From the NCBI GenBank assembly GCA_900319525.1, contig ONOU01000008.1, positions 1-64,000 of the forward strand: a stretch of DNA of 64,000 bases. The letters are read 5' to 3'. This document shows, piece after piece, positions 51,964-60,615 of this stretch. This DNA comes from an uncultured Prevotellaceae bacterium (GTDB taxonomy: Bacteria; Bacteroidota; Bacteroidia; Bacteroidales; Muribaculaceae). Under the pieces are notes generated by a model. It was given only the letters and a program-made list of their open reading frames with translations, was not told where the DNA came from and ran no database searches. The position numbers were made by a program, and so were the translations under genes. Every line of letters starts with the position of its first letter. Positions within the stretch are counted from its first letter, which is position 1.

Positions 51964-52969
51964 CGTCAGGTTGATTTTGCAGTTCAACGTTTGGCAATAT
52001 ATCGTTCTCGATGTGATCGAGTATCGCTTCAAGTTCCTGGCGCGTGTCGGCCTGAAGCATGGCAATGCGCATGGGACGGAAGTTGCGTATGCCCTTGAAC
52101 AGCGGGGTGGCGGCCAGGTGACGGCGAATGTGCAGAATGCCGCGGTACTCGTCGATGCGGTCGATGCTCTCGGCAATCTGTCGACGCACGAGTGCCATCT
52201 TCTCGGCATTGCTGATGACAGGCACCTCTCCCGTGAGCAGGTACTGTTTCATCTCGCGGAATATCCAGGGCGCACCGATGCTCGCACGGCCCACCATCAC
52301 GCCGTCCACGCCGTAGCGGTCATAGCACTCCTTGAGCCGCTGGGGGGTAGTCACGTCACCGTTGCCGATGATGGGAATGTGCATGCGCGGGTTGTTTTTT
52401 ACCTCGCCGATGAGGGTCCAGTCGGCCTCGCCGCTATAGATCTGGGAACGGGTGCGGCCATGAATGGTCAGTGCGGCGATGCCGCAATCCTGCAACTGCT
52501 CGGCCAGTTCGACAATGATCTTGTTATCGTGATCCCACCCCAGGCGTGTCTTTACCGTCACGGGCAGGTCAACGGCATCGACCACGGCACGTGTGATCTC
52601 GAGCAACAGCGGCACGTTGCGCAACATGCCGGCCCCTGAGCCCTTGCCCGCAATCTTCTTGACGGGGCAGCCCCAATTGATGTCAATGATATCGGGATGG
52701 GCAGTGGCAGCGATGCGCGCCGCCTCGACCATGGCATCCTTGTCACGACCATAGATCTGGATGGCGGCAGGACGCTCGCCAGGAGCTATCGACATCTTCT
52801 GGAACGATCGCTCGATACTGCGTATCAGCGCGTCAGCACTGACAAACTCAGTATAGACCATATCGGCTCCCTGTTCACGGCAAATGAGCCTAAACGACTG
52901 ATCGGTGACATCCTCCATGGGTGCCAGCATCACAGGACGTTCCCCTAAATCGATATTCCCTATTTTCAT
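51941..52969 (-). CDS. dusB: tRNA-dihydrouridine synthase B
   Basis: A 342-residue FMN enzyme that reduces uridine in the tRNA D-loop. VMLAPMEDVTDQSFRLICRE opens the TIM barrel; NWGCPVKKIAGKGSGAGML has the catalytic cysteine; and the FMN-phosphate motif GNGDVTTPQRLKECYDRYG and GVMVGRASIGAPWIF close it. The C-terminal helical tRNA domain ends in a charged tail (DEKKDNQ) that overlaps the head-GIN gene. Confidence 0.94.
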   Translation of the reverse strand: MKIGNIDLGERPVMLAPMEDVTDQSFRLICREQGADMVYTEFVSADALIRSIERSFQKMSIAPGERPAAIQIYGRDKDAMVEAARIAATAHPDIIDINWGCPVKKIAGKGSGAGMLRNVPLLLEITRAVVDAVDLPVTVKTRLGWDHDNKIIVELAEQLQDCGIAALTIHGRTRSQIYSGEADWTLIGEVKNNPRMHIPIIGNGDVTTPQRLKECYDRYGVDGVMVGRASIGAPWIFREMKQYLLTGEVPVISNAEKMALVRRQIAESIDRIDEYRGILHIRRHLAATPLFKGIRNFRPMRIAMLQADTRQELEAILDHIENDILPNVELQNQPDDEKKDNQ

Positions 52970-53139
52970 CGCAATGCGTGCCTTGGTTTTGTTTTAACCC
53001 TGCGAAATTACGATAATTTGACCAACCGCACAAGCCGTTAACGTAATTTAGACCATAAATAAAGAAAAATATAAGGAAAAATATGACATTGCAAATCAAT
53101 GACTGGCCAGAAACAGGCTGGCAGAGTCACAATCATGAA

Positions 53140-53169
53140 AATGAGGGCACGCTGTGGCGCACCCTCATT
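53140..53169 (-). terminator. Hairpin after the 1296-residue exported protein gene
   Basis: AATGAGGG (53140-53147) pairs with CCCTCATT (53162-53169), with further CGC/GCG pairing inside. It lies 30 bases beyond the stop on the minus strand. Confidence 0.55.
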
Positions 53170-53198
53170 CAATAACCTGTCGTCAAGTGAGCAGGAGG

Positions 53199-56100
53199 CT
53201 ACTTGACAGACACCTTGACGGTATCGACATGGCTTCCGCTGCGGCCCTGCACGATGTAGATGCCACGCCCCAGTTGGCGCATACCCACAGTGTGCTGGCC
53301 ACTAGCCACTTGCTGGCCATGGATGTTATAGACAGTAATCGCACCCGGATAGATGGCGACATGGTCACGCACCTGGATACTGGGCCCTTTATCCTCCACT
53401 GTCTCGATAACGCTAGCTTCATCTTCCTTCACGCCGTTGGCCGTGATGGTGAAGAAGTAGTCACGGTCGGCCACGATGTCATAGTCGGGCAACTGAACGC
53501 CGTTGTTCCAGTTGTTGAAAATCAAGTGGTAGTTGCCGCCCTCGGTATCGAGCAGGAACACCTTGTAGTTGACGCCGTTAACGATAGAATCGCCCACACT
53601 GGCCTCACCAGGCCAAGCGCCGAAGAGCTCGCTGTCACCCCAAGCGTACAGGCCTAGGGCATCCCATCCCGTCTGGTCGTTGACAAAGATGTAGTGCTTG
53701 CTGGCAGGAATCTTGGGCAGCTCACCACTGATGGCAAAGTCGTCGATACCCAGAGCCATAGCGCCCTGAGCGGCATCGCCACTGGCCACACTGATGTTCC
53801 AGGCCAGATACAGGTCGCAGCCGCGAGAGAGCTTGGTGGGCAGCACGGCGCTCACGGGAACCGTCTCGCCAGGAACGGTCTCGTAGCCAACGGTCTCGTT
53901 GTCGGGAGCGAAGTAGGTATAGAAACCATTGCCGGCATTGGTCCAGTTGCGGCCGTCGATGGAATAGTACAACTGTACGGCAAAGCCGGCACTGTTGTTA
54001 CCCTTGCGGTATTTCTCAACGTTATAGGTGACGTTGACATTCTCGATGTCCTTCTTGCCCGTGTTGAGCAGATGGGCATAGACGTTGACACAGCGTGTGC
54101 CGTTAGCCACACCGGTCGAGATGCCACCCAGGGCACGGTCGTCACCGGCGTTGTCGCCAAAGTTCCAAGTACCGTTCTTGGCGTTGCTGGGCAGGCTCAC
54201 GCCGCCGCTGTACATTGTCTGGTCATCAGCCTGGTCATAGCGGCCCACGGTGCGCGGGGCGGTCAGGATGCGGTCGATGCGCCATGCCTGGGGCAACGAG
54301 GCTGTTGCGTCCTCGCCCATCACGTCAAAGCTCTCGCCAACGCTCAGGGTAGTCTCGTTCAGCTCGATGGCAGGATAGGTCACTACCTCGGTCAGCGCGG
54401 TAGCGACCTTGACGGTGGCGTTCTGGGTGAAGTCGCCCGTGGTGGCGGTAACGGTATATTCGCCGTTAGTGCCGTTGCTGGTGAATACCAGGTCAGCGTC
54501 GATGTCGCCACCGTCACTCAGGGTCATCTCCACAGGAGTTGGAGCATCAATCTCCATGCCGAACTGGTCGCGCACGGTGACCTTGTAATGAACCTGGCCA
54601 GCGGTGTGGTCAACATAGTTGGTGAAGCCGTTCAAGGCACGGCTGGCATAGCCACGCATGGCAGCGGCATCGTCACTGCTCAAGCCGTTAGGTGCCCAAG
54701 TGATGGTCAGCGGGTCAACGCCGTAGATCAAGCCATACTCCATTGCTGCGGCCATATAGGTGGCCTTGAGGGTAGGATGACGGTCATCCAGGAACCACGT
54801 CTGGGTGCCTGTGCTGCCCTCCAGGTCATAAACCTCCTGATAGGCAACGCCCACGGGGCACAGCGTCACGCCCAAGTCAAGGGCTACATCCTGGTAGTTC
54901 TTGACAAAGGCCGAGTTGAATGCGGTGTAGTTCTCCCAGTCGCCGCTGTAGGCCCAGTTCACGGGCACGATGATGATGGCGTTGGGGTTGGGGCAGTATT
55001 CACGTATGTAATCCACCCAGCGCTTGACATTAGCGCGGAAGGACTCGATATTGGTGCGGGGCAGTGAACTCTGCTCTTGCAGGATGATGTGGCTCCAAGC
55101 CTCGCTGCGCACGAGCATCTTGGCACCAGGGTTGCCGTCCTCGGCCACGCCGTCGCCCTCTTCCCAGTGGGTCTGGAGCGACTTGCCCAGCAGGGTGTGC
55201 TTGGTCCAGTTGGCATCCTTGCCCATTGCCTGTGCAATGCCGTTGAACACCGCATCCTGGTCATTATAGTAGATGAGGCTGTTGTTGAGCGAGAGCACCT
55301 TGACCTGCTCGGGCAACTCGGGCACGAGCACGACATCGGCGGGCTGCAGCGTCATCGTCGTGGGAGTGGAAGCGGCAATCACGAGGCTATACTCGCCCGT
55401 CTCGAGGTTGAAGGTCACGTCATAGGTACCCGGAGCGGTCGAGACCTTACCCGTGGCACCCTTGATAAGCGTGCCATTGGTATTGTCGCCGGTGAGGTCA
55501 TTCTCGGCACCCCAGACGCCACCCATACCCAGACGCTGATAGATGCGCCAGTGGCTATAGCCGTCGCCCACGGCAGGCATGGTCACCTGGCCTCTGTAGG
55601 TCTTGCCCTCGACGAGCTTCAGCTCGCCCGACGTGTCCATGTAGTTCCAGCCGTTATTGTCGCCGATGACATAGACACTGGTCAGACCCGTATCGTCATC
55701 ATCGCTCACGAGCATCAGCGTGGCGGCACCATCCGCGATGTTGAGGACGATGCGCTTGCACACGAAGGTGTTGCCGCCGCACGAGATGTTGTCGTTGGTA
55801 CCCAGCACGAGGTTGTAGGGAACATCCACCTGGATACTGCTGCCGTTGCTGCCGTAATTGCAGGCGCTGGTCCAGCCCGAGTCGGCGACCTTGAACTGGC
55901 CGCTGAGGGTCTTGTCATACAGCACATAGGTGCCACCGCCCTCATCACTGAATTCCCAATCGGCCACAGCGCCCCAGCTGTTCACCTCGCCGCGCAGGTA
56001 GATGCCCGAAGCAACAAACGGGGGACGCGTCGGGTCAACATAGCCGGTATAGTTTTGAGGATCGGCGATTTCGGTCACCTCTTCCTTCGTCAGGCACAGG

Positions 56101-57089
56101 TAGTGGTCACCATCGGCATTGACGGTGCAGTTCACGGCATTGCCGTTGTTGTCGGTGAACAGGAGCGCATGCTCGGCACCATCCATGGCCATAGACCATA
56201 CCTTATAGGTCACGCCGTTGACAACGGCGCTGCCGCTGGCGGGCTGAGCCTGGGCGCCATCAACGCCCATCAGCAGGCTGCTCCACTTGGTCACATCCTC
56301 AACATAGATGTAGCACGACTGGTCCTGGGAGGCAAAGGTCGCGTCGATAACGACATTGTCAATGGCCAGGCCCATCGCCTTGTTGGGGCTGCTGCCACTG
56401 GCCACACTGATGTTCCAGGCCAGGTACAGGTCACTGCCTGCGGCAACGTCCACCATAAGCTGCTTGCCGCTGACGGGGGTCGTGCTGATGGGCACCACCT
56501 CGGCGCCGATAGTGGAAGCATCAGGGGCAAAATAGGTGTGGAAGTCATCGCCAGCACTGGTCCAATTGACACCATCGGTCGAGACGTAGAGCTGCACGGC
56601 AAAGCCGGCGGCATTGTCGCCGTCGCGGTACTTCTCGATGTCATAGTTCAGGGTCAGCTTGGTGATGGCCTCGTTACCGGCATTACGCAGGCAGGTCATC
56701 ACACTGATGCAGCGGGTACCTCCATCGACGGTAGTCGACAAGCCACCCACCGAGCAGTCACTGGGTTCACTGCTTGACACAAAGTTCCAGGTGCCGTTCT
56801 TGGCATTGCTGGCCAGGCTTGTGCCACCAGTGTACATGACTGTTGACGTCGCACTGGCATAGGAACCCACGGTGCGCGGAGCACCCATCTGCCGCTCCAC
56901 GAGCCAGCCCTGGGGCATGTTGAGCGTTGGGGCCTGGGCCTCGGCATCCCACATGCCGTCAAAATTCTGGGCCACCTGGGTGGCGTCGGGCGTGATCACC
57001 AGCGCCTCCTGGGCCCAAAGGTTGCCGTTCCATGCGCCAGACAGCAGCATGAGGACGGCAAGACTGATTAAAGTTGAAAATTTCTTCAT
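53199..57089 (-). CDS. Large exported multidomain protein with DUF4886/SGNH-like and carbohydrate-binding-like parts
   Basis: A 1296-residue secreted protein with a signal peptide. Two copies of a jelly-roll-like anchor domain (about 30-250 and 910-1130) share motifs such as MGAPRTVG / LTAPRTVG, KNGTWNF and DLYLAWNISVASG. Between them are SusE/CBM-like domains and a DUF4886 SGNH-like hydrolase domain (about 605-840) with the opening VKVLSLNNSLIYYND, SHIILQEQSSLPR and the catalytic-type DDRHPTLKATYMAA. A CBM26-like module (YIFVNDQTGWDALGLYAWGD) precedes the C-terminal type IX sorting domain with VYNIHGQQV and GRGIYIVQGRSG. It is probably displayed on the surface as a carbohydrate-binding esterase or deacetylase. 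The substrate is unknown. Confidence 0.8.
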   Translation of the reverse strand: MKKFSTLISLAVLMLLSGAWNGNLWAQEALVITPDATQVAQNFDGMWDAEAQAPTLNMPQGWLVERQMGAPRTVGSYASATSTVMYTGGTSLASNAKNGTWNFVSSSEPSDCSVGGLSTTVDGGTRCISVMTCLRNAGNEAITKLTLNYDIEKYRDGDNAAGFAVQLYVSTDGVNWTSAGDDFHTYFAPDASTIGAEVVPISTTPVSGKQLMVDVAAGSDLYLAWNISVASGSSPNKAMGLAIDNVVIDATFASQDQSCYIYVEDVTKWSSLLMGVDGAQAQPASGSAVVNGVTYKVWSMAMDGAEHALLFTDNNGNAVNCTVNADGDHYLCLTKEEVTEIADPQNYTGYVDPTRPPFVASGIYLRGEVNSWGAVADWEFSDEGGGTYVLYDKTLSGQFKVADSGWTSACNYGSNGSSIQVDVPYNLVLGTNDNISCGGNTFVCKRIVLNIADGAATLMLVSDDDDTGLTSVYVIGDNNGWNYMDTSGELKLVEGKTYRGQVTMPAVGDGYSHWRIYQRLGMGGVWGAENDLTGDNTNGTLIKGATGKVSTAPGTYDVTFNLETGEYSLVIAASTPTTMTLQPADVVLVPELPEQVKVLSLNNSLIYYNDQDAVFNGIAQAMGKDANWTKHTLLGKSLQTHWEEGDGVAEDGNPGAKMLVRSEAWSHIILQEQSSLPRTNIESFRANVKRWVDYIREYCPNPNAIIIVPVNWAYSGDWENYTAFNSAFVKNYQDVALDLGVTLCPVGVAYQEVYDLEGSTGTQTWFLDDRHPTLKATYMAAAMEYGLIYGVDPLTITWAPNGLSSDDAAAMRGYASRALNGFTNYVDHTAGQVHYKVTVRDQFGMEIDAPTPVEMTLSDGGDIDADLVFTSNGTNGEYTVTATTGDFTQNATVKVATALTEVVTYPAIELNETTLSVGESFDVMGEDATASLPQAWRIDRILTAPRTVGRYDQADDQTMYSGGVSLPSNAKNGTWNFGDNAGDDRALGGISTGVANGTRCVNVYAHLLNTGKKDIENVNVTYNVEKYRKGNNSAGFAVQLYYSIDGRNWTNAGNGFYTYFAPDNETVGYETVPGETVPVSAVLPTKLSRGCDLYLAWNISVASGDAAQGAMALGIDDFAISGELPKIPASKHYIFVNDQTGWDALGLYAWGDSELFGAWPGEASVGDSIVNGVNYKVFLLDTEGGNYHLIFNNWNNGVQLPDYDIVADRDYFFTITANGVKEDEASVIETVEDKGPSIQVRDHVAIYPGAITVYNIHGQQVASGQHTVGMRQLGRGIYIVQGRSGSHVDTVKVSVK

Positions 57090-57123
57090 ATCGCGTCAAT
57101 AATTAAAAAATAGTGATTTGATG

Positions 57124-57154
57124 CAAAGTTATTACATTGCATCGACTCACCAAA
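57124..57154 (-). promoter_or_regulatory. Promoter of the 1296-residue protein gene with both boxes
   Basis: The minus strand has TAACTTTG (57131-57124) and TTTG (57154-57151) with 19 bases between, close to the consensus spacing. Confidence 0.6.
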
Positions 57155-57293
57155 TACCATCCAATAAAAATCAAAGTCCGATAAAATATTATTTCATTGT
57201 TTATCAATATATTCCATCATCTACTGGATGTGATTTATCTAAACTCATCTCCAAGTATTCTGCTACTCCTATTCGCAGCTCATGAAATGCAAA

Positions 57294-57325
57294 AATCCCC
57301 GATTTCATCGAGGAAATCAGGGATT
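57294..57325 (-). terminator. Terminator after the cysteine-rich repeat gene
   Basis: AATCCC-C-GATTTC (57294-57306) pairs with GAAATC-A-GGGATT (57313-57325) with one mismatch, and the minus strand continues into a T-run. Confidence 0.65.
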
Positions 57326-57376
57326 TAGATGCTCACTTGACGGTGGACGCCGTTCAAGTTGTAGCCTTGGCCTGGA

Positions 57377-57811
57377 TCAGTCCTTCTTGGCTTTCTCCTT
57401 GCAGTCGGGGCACTGCTGGTCGGCGGGCTTGTCGCACTTCTTGCCGTCCATCTTCTTGTCCTTGCAGCAATCCTTCTTTTGGGCGGCAGCCTTGTCGCAC
57501 TGCTTGGCGGCACCTTCCTTGCACTCATGCTTCATGCCCTCGGCCTTCTTGCACTCATGCTTCATGCCCTCGGCCTTCTTGCACTCGTGTTTCATGCCTT
57601 CAGCCTTCTTGCACTCTTGCTTGCCGGCTGCAGCCTTGGCCTTGCAGTCGTCGCACTGCTGGTCGGCAGGCTTGTCACACTTCTTGCCGTCCATTTTCTT
57701 GTCCTTGCAGCATTCCTTCTTTACCTGAGGTGCTGAAAAGTTAGCGGTCTGAGCGGTCATCGATGTAGCGGCAAACACTACAAGAGCGAGTGATAATAAG
57801 AGTTTCTTCAT
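57377..57811 (-). CDS. Exported lysine- and cysteine-rich tandem-repeat protein
   Basis: A 144-residue protein with a signal peptide (MKKLLLSLALVVFAATSMTA). The mature part has 15 cysteines, many lysines and no hydrophobic core. It is built from two outer copies of CCKDKKMDGKKCDKPADQQC and three inner copies of KKAEGMKHEC, the latter an exact 30-base tandem repeat in DNA (57521-57610) with the third copy diverged. Paired cysteine motifs with histidines suggest metal binding or a cross-linked structure. Downstream, in another frame, GQGYNLNGVHRQVSI resembles an export-tail sequence. Promoter at 57864-57871. Alone as a gene; no recognised family. Confidence 0.8.
   Translation of the reverse strand: MKKLLLSLALVVFAATSMTAQTANFSAPQVKKECCKDKKMDGKKCDKPADQQCDDCKAKAAAGKQECKKAEGMKHECKKAEGMKHECKKAEGMKHECKEGAAKQCDKAAAQKKDCCKDKKMDGKKCDKPADQQCPDCKEKAKKD
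57521..57610 (-). repeat. Three 30-base tandem repeats inside the cysteine-rich gene
   Basis: Units at 57521-57550 and 57551-57580 are identical, and 57581-57610 differs at a few positions. Each codes for ten residues, KKAEGMKHEC, and copy number could vary by slippage or recombination without a frameshift. Confidence 0.8.
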
Positions 57812-57863
57812 TTTTGTTTACTTTTTAGATATAATAAATGATTAAATTAGTGATATTGCGCGC

Positions 57864-57871
57864 CAAAGTTA
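57864..57871 (-). promoter_or_regulatory. -7 box for the cysteine-rich repeat gene
   Basis: The minus strand reads TAACTTTG; the transcript would start about 46 bases before the ATG at 57811. Confidence 0.5.
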
Positions 57872-57930
57872 GCAATAAAAACTGAATAATTAGATGATTT
57901 AAACTTTTTTTGGTTTAATCTGGCCCAAAA

Positions 57931-57962
57931 TTTGAATGTTGTGTGTAAAACGTGTACATTTG
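57931..57962 (+). promoter_or_regulatory. panB promoter with both boxes
   Basis: TTTG (57931-57934) and TACATTTG (57955-57962) are 20 bases apart, a full consensus; the leader to the ATG at 58005 is about 36 bases. Confidence 0.7.
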
Positions 57963-58004
57963 CACCCTTTGAATAACAATCTTTAATTACAGAAGAATAA
58001 CAAC

Positions 58005-58826
58005 ATGTCAACCTATACAGTAACCGACCCCCGCAAGGTCACCACCAAGCGCATCGCCGACATGCGCCTTGCTGGCGAGAAAATCGCCATGATCACCGCT
58101 TATGACTTCACGATGGCTACCCTCGTCGATCAGGCCGGCATCGACATCATCCTCGTGGGCGACAGTGCCAGCAACGTCATGCAGGGCAATGCCACCACCA
58201 TCCCCATCACCATCGATGACATGATCGTGTATGGCCGCACGGTGGCGCGGGCTGTCAAGCGTGCAATGGTCATTGTGGACATGCCCTTCGGCACCTATCA
58301 GGGCGACCCCATGGAGGCCCAGCGCAATGCCGTGCGCATCATGCAGGAGACGGGTGCCGACGGCGTGAAACTGGAGGGCGGACGTGAGATGCGCGCTGCC
58401 ATTGAGATGATACTGCGTGCCGGCATCCCCGTGATGGGACACCTGGGACTCACGCCACAGAGCATCAATCAGTTTGGCACTTACTCTACCCGTGCCCAGG
58501 ACGAGGCCGAAGCCACGCGCCTGCTGGCCGACGCCAAGGTGCTGAGCGAGATTGGTTGCTTTGGCATCGTGCTGGAGAAGATTCCGGCCACACTGGCGGC
58601 CAAGGTCACCCAGAGCATCAACGTGCCCACCATCGGCATTGGCGGTGGCGGCGCTTGCAGCGGACAGGTGCTGGTACTGCACGACATGCTGGGACTGAAC
58701 CGCGAATTCAAGCCCAAGTTCCTGCGCGTCTATAACAACCTGGGCGAGCAGATCATCGACAGTGTGGGCAACTACATCAACGACGTCAAGAGCGGCGACT
58801 TCCCCAACGAAAATGAACAATATTAA
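58005..58826 (+). CDS. panB: 3-methyl-2-oxobutanoate hydroxymethyltransferase
   Basis: A 273-residue enzyme for the first step of pantothenate synthesis, adding a hydroxymethyl group to ketoisovalerate. The metal- and substrate-binding motifs are ITAYDFTMATLVDQAGID and LVGDSASNVM (Asp in GDS), VVDMPFGTYQ, KLEGG, PVMGHLGLTPQS, VLEKIP with the catalytic glutamate, and GIGGGGACSGQVLVLHDMLG. Normal length. Followed after 12 bases by a DUF6377 regulator. Confidence 0.95.
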   Translation: MSTYTVTDPRKVTTKRIADMRLAGEKIAMITAYDFTMATLVDQAGIDIILVGDSASNVMQGNATTIPITIDDMIVYGRTVARAVKRAMVIVDMPFGTYQGDPMEAQRNAVRIMQETGADGVKLEGGREMRAAIEMILRAGIPVMGHLGLTPQSINQFGTYSTRAQDEAEATRLLADAKVLSEIGCFGIVLEKIPATLAAKVTQSINVPTIGIGGGGACSGQVLVLHDMLGLNREFKPKFLRVYNNLGEQIIDSVGNYINDVKSGDFPNENEQY

Positions 58827-58838
58827 AATCCACCTTTC

Positions 58839-60467
58839 ATGCGGGCTGGGCCAATACTGCGCGTAACCACATTTATGTGGACATGCCTGTGTTGCCTCAT
58901 GGCCCATGCCAGCGAGCACTATCGTGTGGACTCGCTGCTCAGTGTGCTTGACGCCGTCATTGACAGCAGTGCCTACTATGACCAGCAATTGCAACAGCAG
59001 TTAGTGCGATACAGGACAATGTATGAAAACGCCTCTGGCCAGGAGGCTCGCTTTGAACTTGCCCACACGCTGTTTCTCAATTACCGCCGGTATAGACTGG
59101 ACTCAGCCCTCTACTATGCTCGCCAGCGAGTCAAGTTGGCCGGGATAAAAGGTTTACCTGACTCCTTATCATCGGCCCGCCTTGACGAGGCCGATGCCCT
59201 CAAGTGCCTGGGCCGCCTGAACGATGCCTTGAACGTGCTCAACGACATACCCCACACCCCCTACATCAAGGGGAATGCCCATTATTACTATCTCTACCAC
59301 AGCATTCTTCTTGCCCTGATGCAGATGACGACCGATGCCGACGAGGTAGCGCTCTATAAACCGCAGCTGATGAGCTACCGCGACACGGTGAACAGGGTAA
59401 ACGAGAACGACCCGTTGACAGTGTGTGTCAACACCTGCGAGATTGAGAAGAGTCAAGGTAACATCCAGCAGGCGCTTGACAGGCTGCTGCAATTCGGGCA
59501 GACACATCGAGACCTGGTGAACAATTCTGCAATCTATTGGTTTGTTCTTGGAGAAACTTATCGTGACTACGGTGATACAGAGGGTGCGAAATACTGCTTA
59601 ACCATGTCATCGATTATCGACAAGCGGAACTGCAATAAGACTTACACCTCGCTGCAATCGCTGGCGTGGATGCTATATAACGAGGGAGATACCGAGCGGG
59701 CCTACCGCTACATCACATGCTCGCTGCACGACGTGATGTCCAGCAATGCCCGCAGCAGGCTCTCACTAGTGGGAGAATACCTGCCTATCATCACTACGGC
59801 CTACTCTCAAAAACAACGTGCTTCGGTTCTGAGACGTAACATCATGATCATTGCTGTACTCATAGCCATTACTCTGCTCAGTTTCCTGCTCTGGATCATA
59901 CACTCGAGGAACAAACGCTTAACAACCATGCACCATGAGCTTGCCGTCAATAATGATAAGCTGCAATCGCTCAATTCACGGCTCGAAGAGCTCAACCACG
60001 AGCTGGTGGAGAGCAACATGATTAAGGAAGAGTATATCGGGCAACTATTCAACTTGTGCTCCAGCTACATCAGCGAAACCGAAAAAAACAGGATACGCAT
60101 ACTAAGCAAGCTCAAATCGGGTAAAAACAAGGAAGTACAGGCCCAGCTTGACCAGTCTACAATGAAACAAGACCTGAGCCAGTTGTTCTACAATTTTGAC
60201 ATGATTTTCCTAGAGCTTTTTCCTGATTTCATCGACCATTTTAACGCATTGTTGCGCCCTGATGAACATATCGAGCCCAAAGGAGAAAACCTGCTCTCAC
60301 CAGAACTACGCATCTATGCACTGGTGCGCTTGGGCATCAACGATAGTGTCAAGATTGCCAGTTTCCTGCACTATTCACCTCAAACTGTATATAACTACAG
60401 GCTCAAAACACGCAATCGTTCAGACCTGCCAAAGGAAGAATTTCTCGCACACGTCAGGAGACTATAA
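58839..60467 (+). CDS. DUF6377-type TPR membrane regulator
   Basis: A 542-residue protein with a signal peptide, about eight TPR-like helical repeats (to about 320), one membrane helix (IMIIAVLIAITLLSFLLWII, about 333-352), a coiled coil and the cytoplasmic DUF6377 domain, with the hallmark IKEEYIGQLFNLCSSYI. The last 60 residues contain IASFLHYSPQTVYNYRLKTR, a helix-turn-helix-like segment, so it may bind DNA. The layout echoes the gene at 18114-19814. A periplasmic signal relayed to transcription is a reasonable model; its targets are unknown. The 12-base gap to panB suggests co-transcription. Confidence 0.8.
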   Translation: MRAGPILRVTTFMWTCLCCLMAHASEHYRVDSLLSVLDAVIDSSAYYDQQLQQQLVRYRTMYENASGQEARFELAHTLFLNYRRYRLDSALYYARQRVKLAGIKGLPDSLSSARLDEADALKCLGRLNDALNVLNDIPHTPYIKGNAHYYYLYHSILLALMQMTTDADEVALYKPQLMSYRDTVNRVNENDPLTVCVNTCEIEKSQGNIQQALDRLLQFGQTHRDLVNNSAIYWFVLGETYRDYGDTEGAKYCLTMSSIIDKRNCNKTYTSLQSLAWMLYNEGDTERAYRYITCSLHDVMSSNARSRLSLVGEYLPIITTAYSQKQRASVLRRNIMIIAVLIAITLLSFLLWIIHSRNKRLTTMHHELAVNNDKLQSLNSRLEELNHELVESNMIKEEYIGQLFNLCSSYISETEKNRIRILSKLKSGKNKEVQAQLDQSTMKQDLSQLFYNFDMIFLELFPDFIDHFNALLRPDEHIEPKGENLLSPELRIYALVRLGINDSVKIASFLHYSPQTVYNYRLKTRNRSDLPKEEFLAHVRRL

Positions 60468-60615
60468 ACCAATTGGCACTGTGCCGTAATTCATTTGTCG
60501 CAAATTGAATCGCGCTTCACGCAAGGCCGATTAATACACGATGCAGAATTATGACACAGCGCCAATATGATCCACTTTCTTATCGCTCTTTAGGAAAGGG
60601 GTATCAAGTGGATTG

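Noticed and set aside
55077-56777. 566-codon plus-strand frame opposite the 1296-residue gene
   Set aside because: It is a codon-bias shadow of a clear multidomain gene, with no signal peptide or domain.
57325-57528. 67-codon frame covering the end of the cysteine-rich gene
   Set aside because: It has no independent start signal; only its last residues resemble a tail, noted as a possible frameshift remnant.
57521-57610. Possible CRISPR-like repeat array
   Set aside because: The 30-base units are directly adjacent without spacers and lie inside a coding frame.
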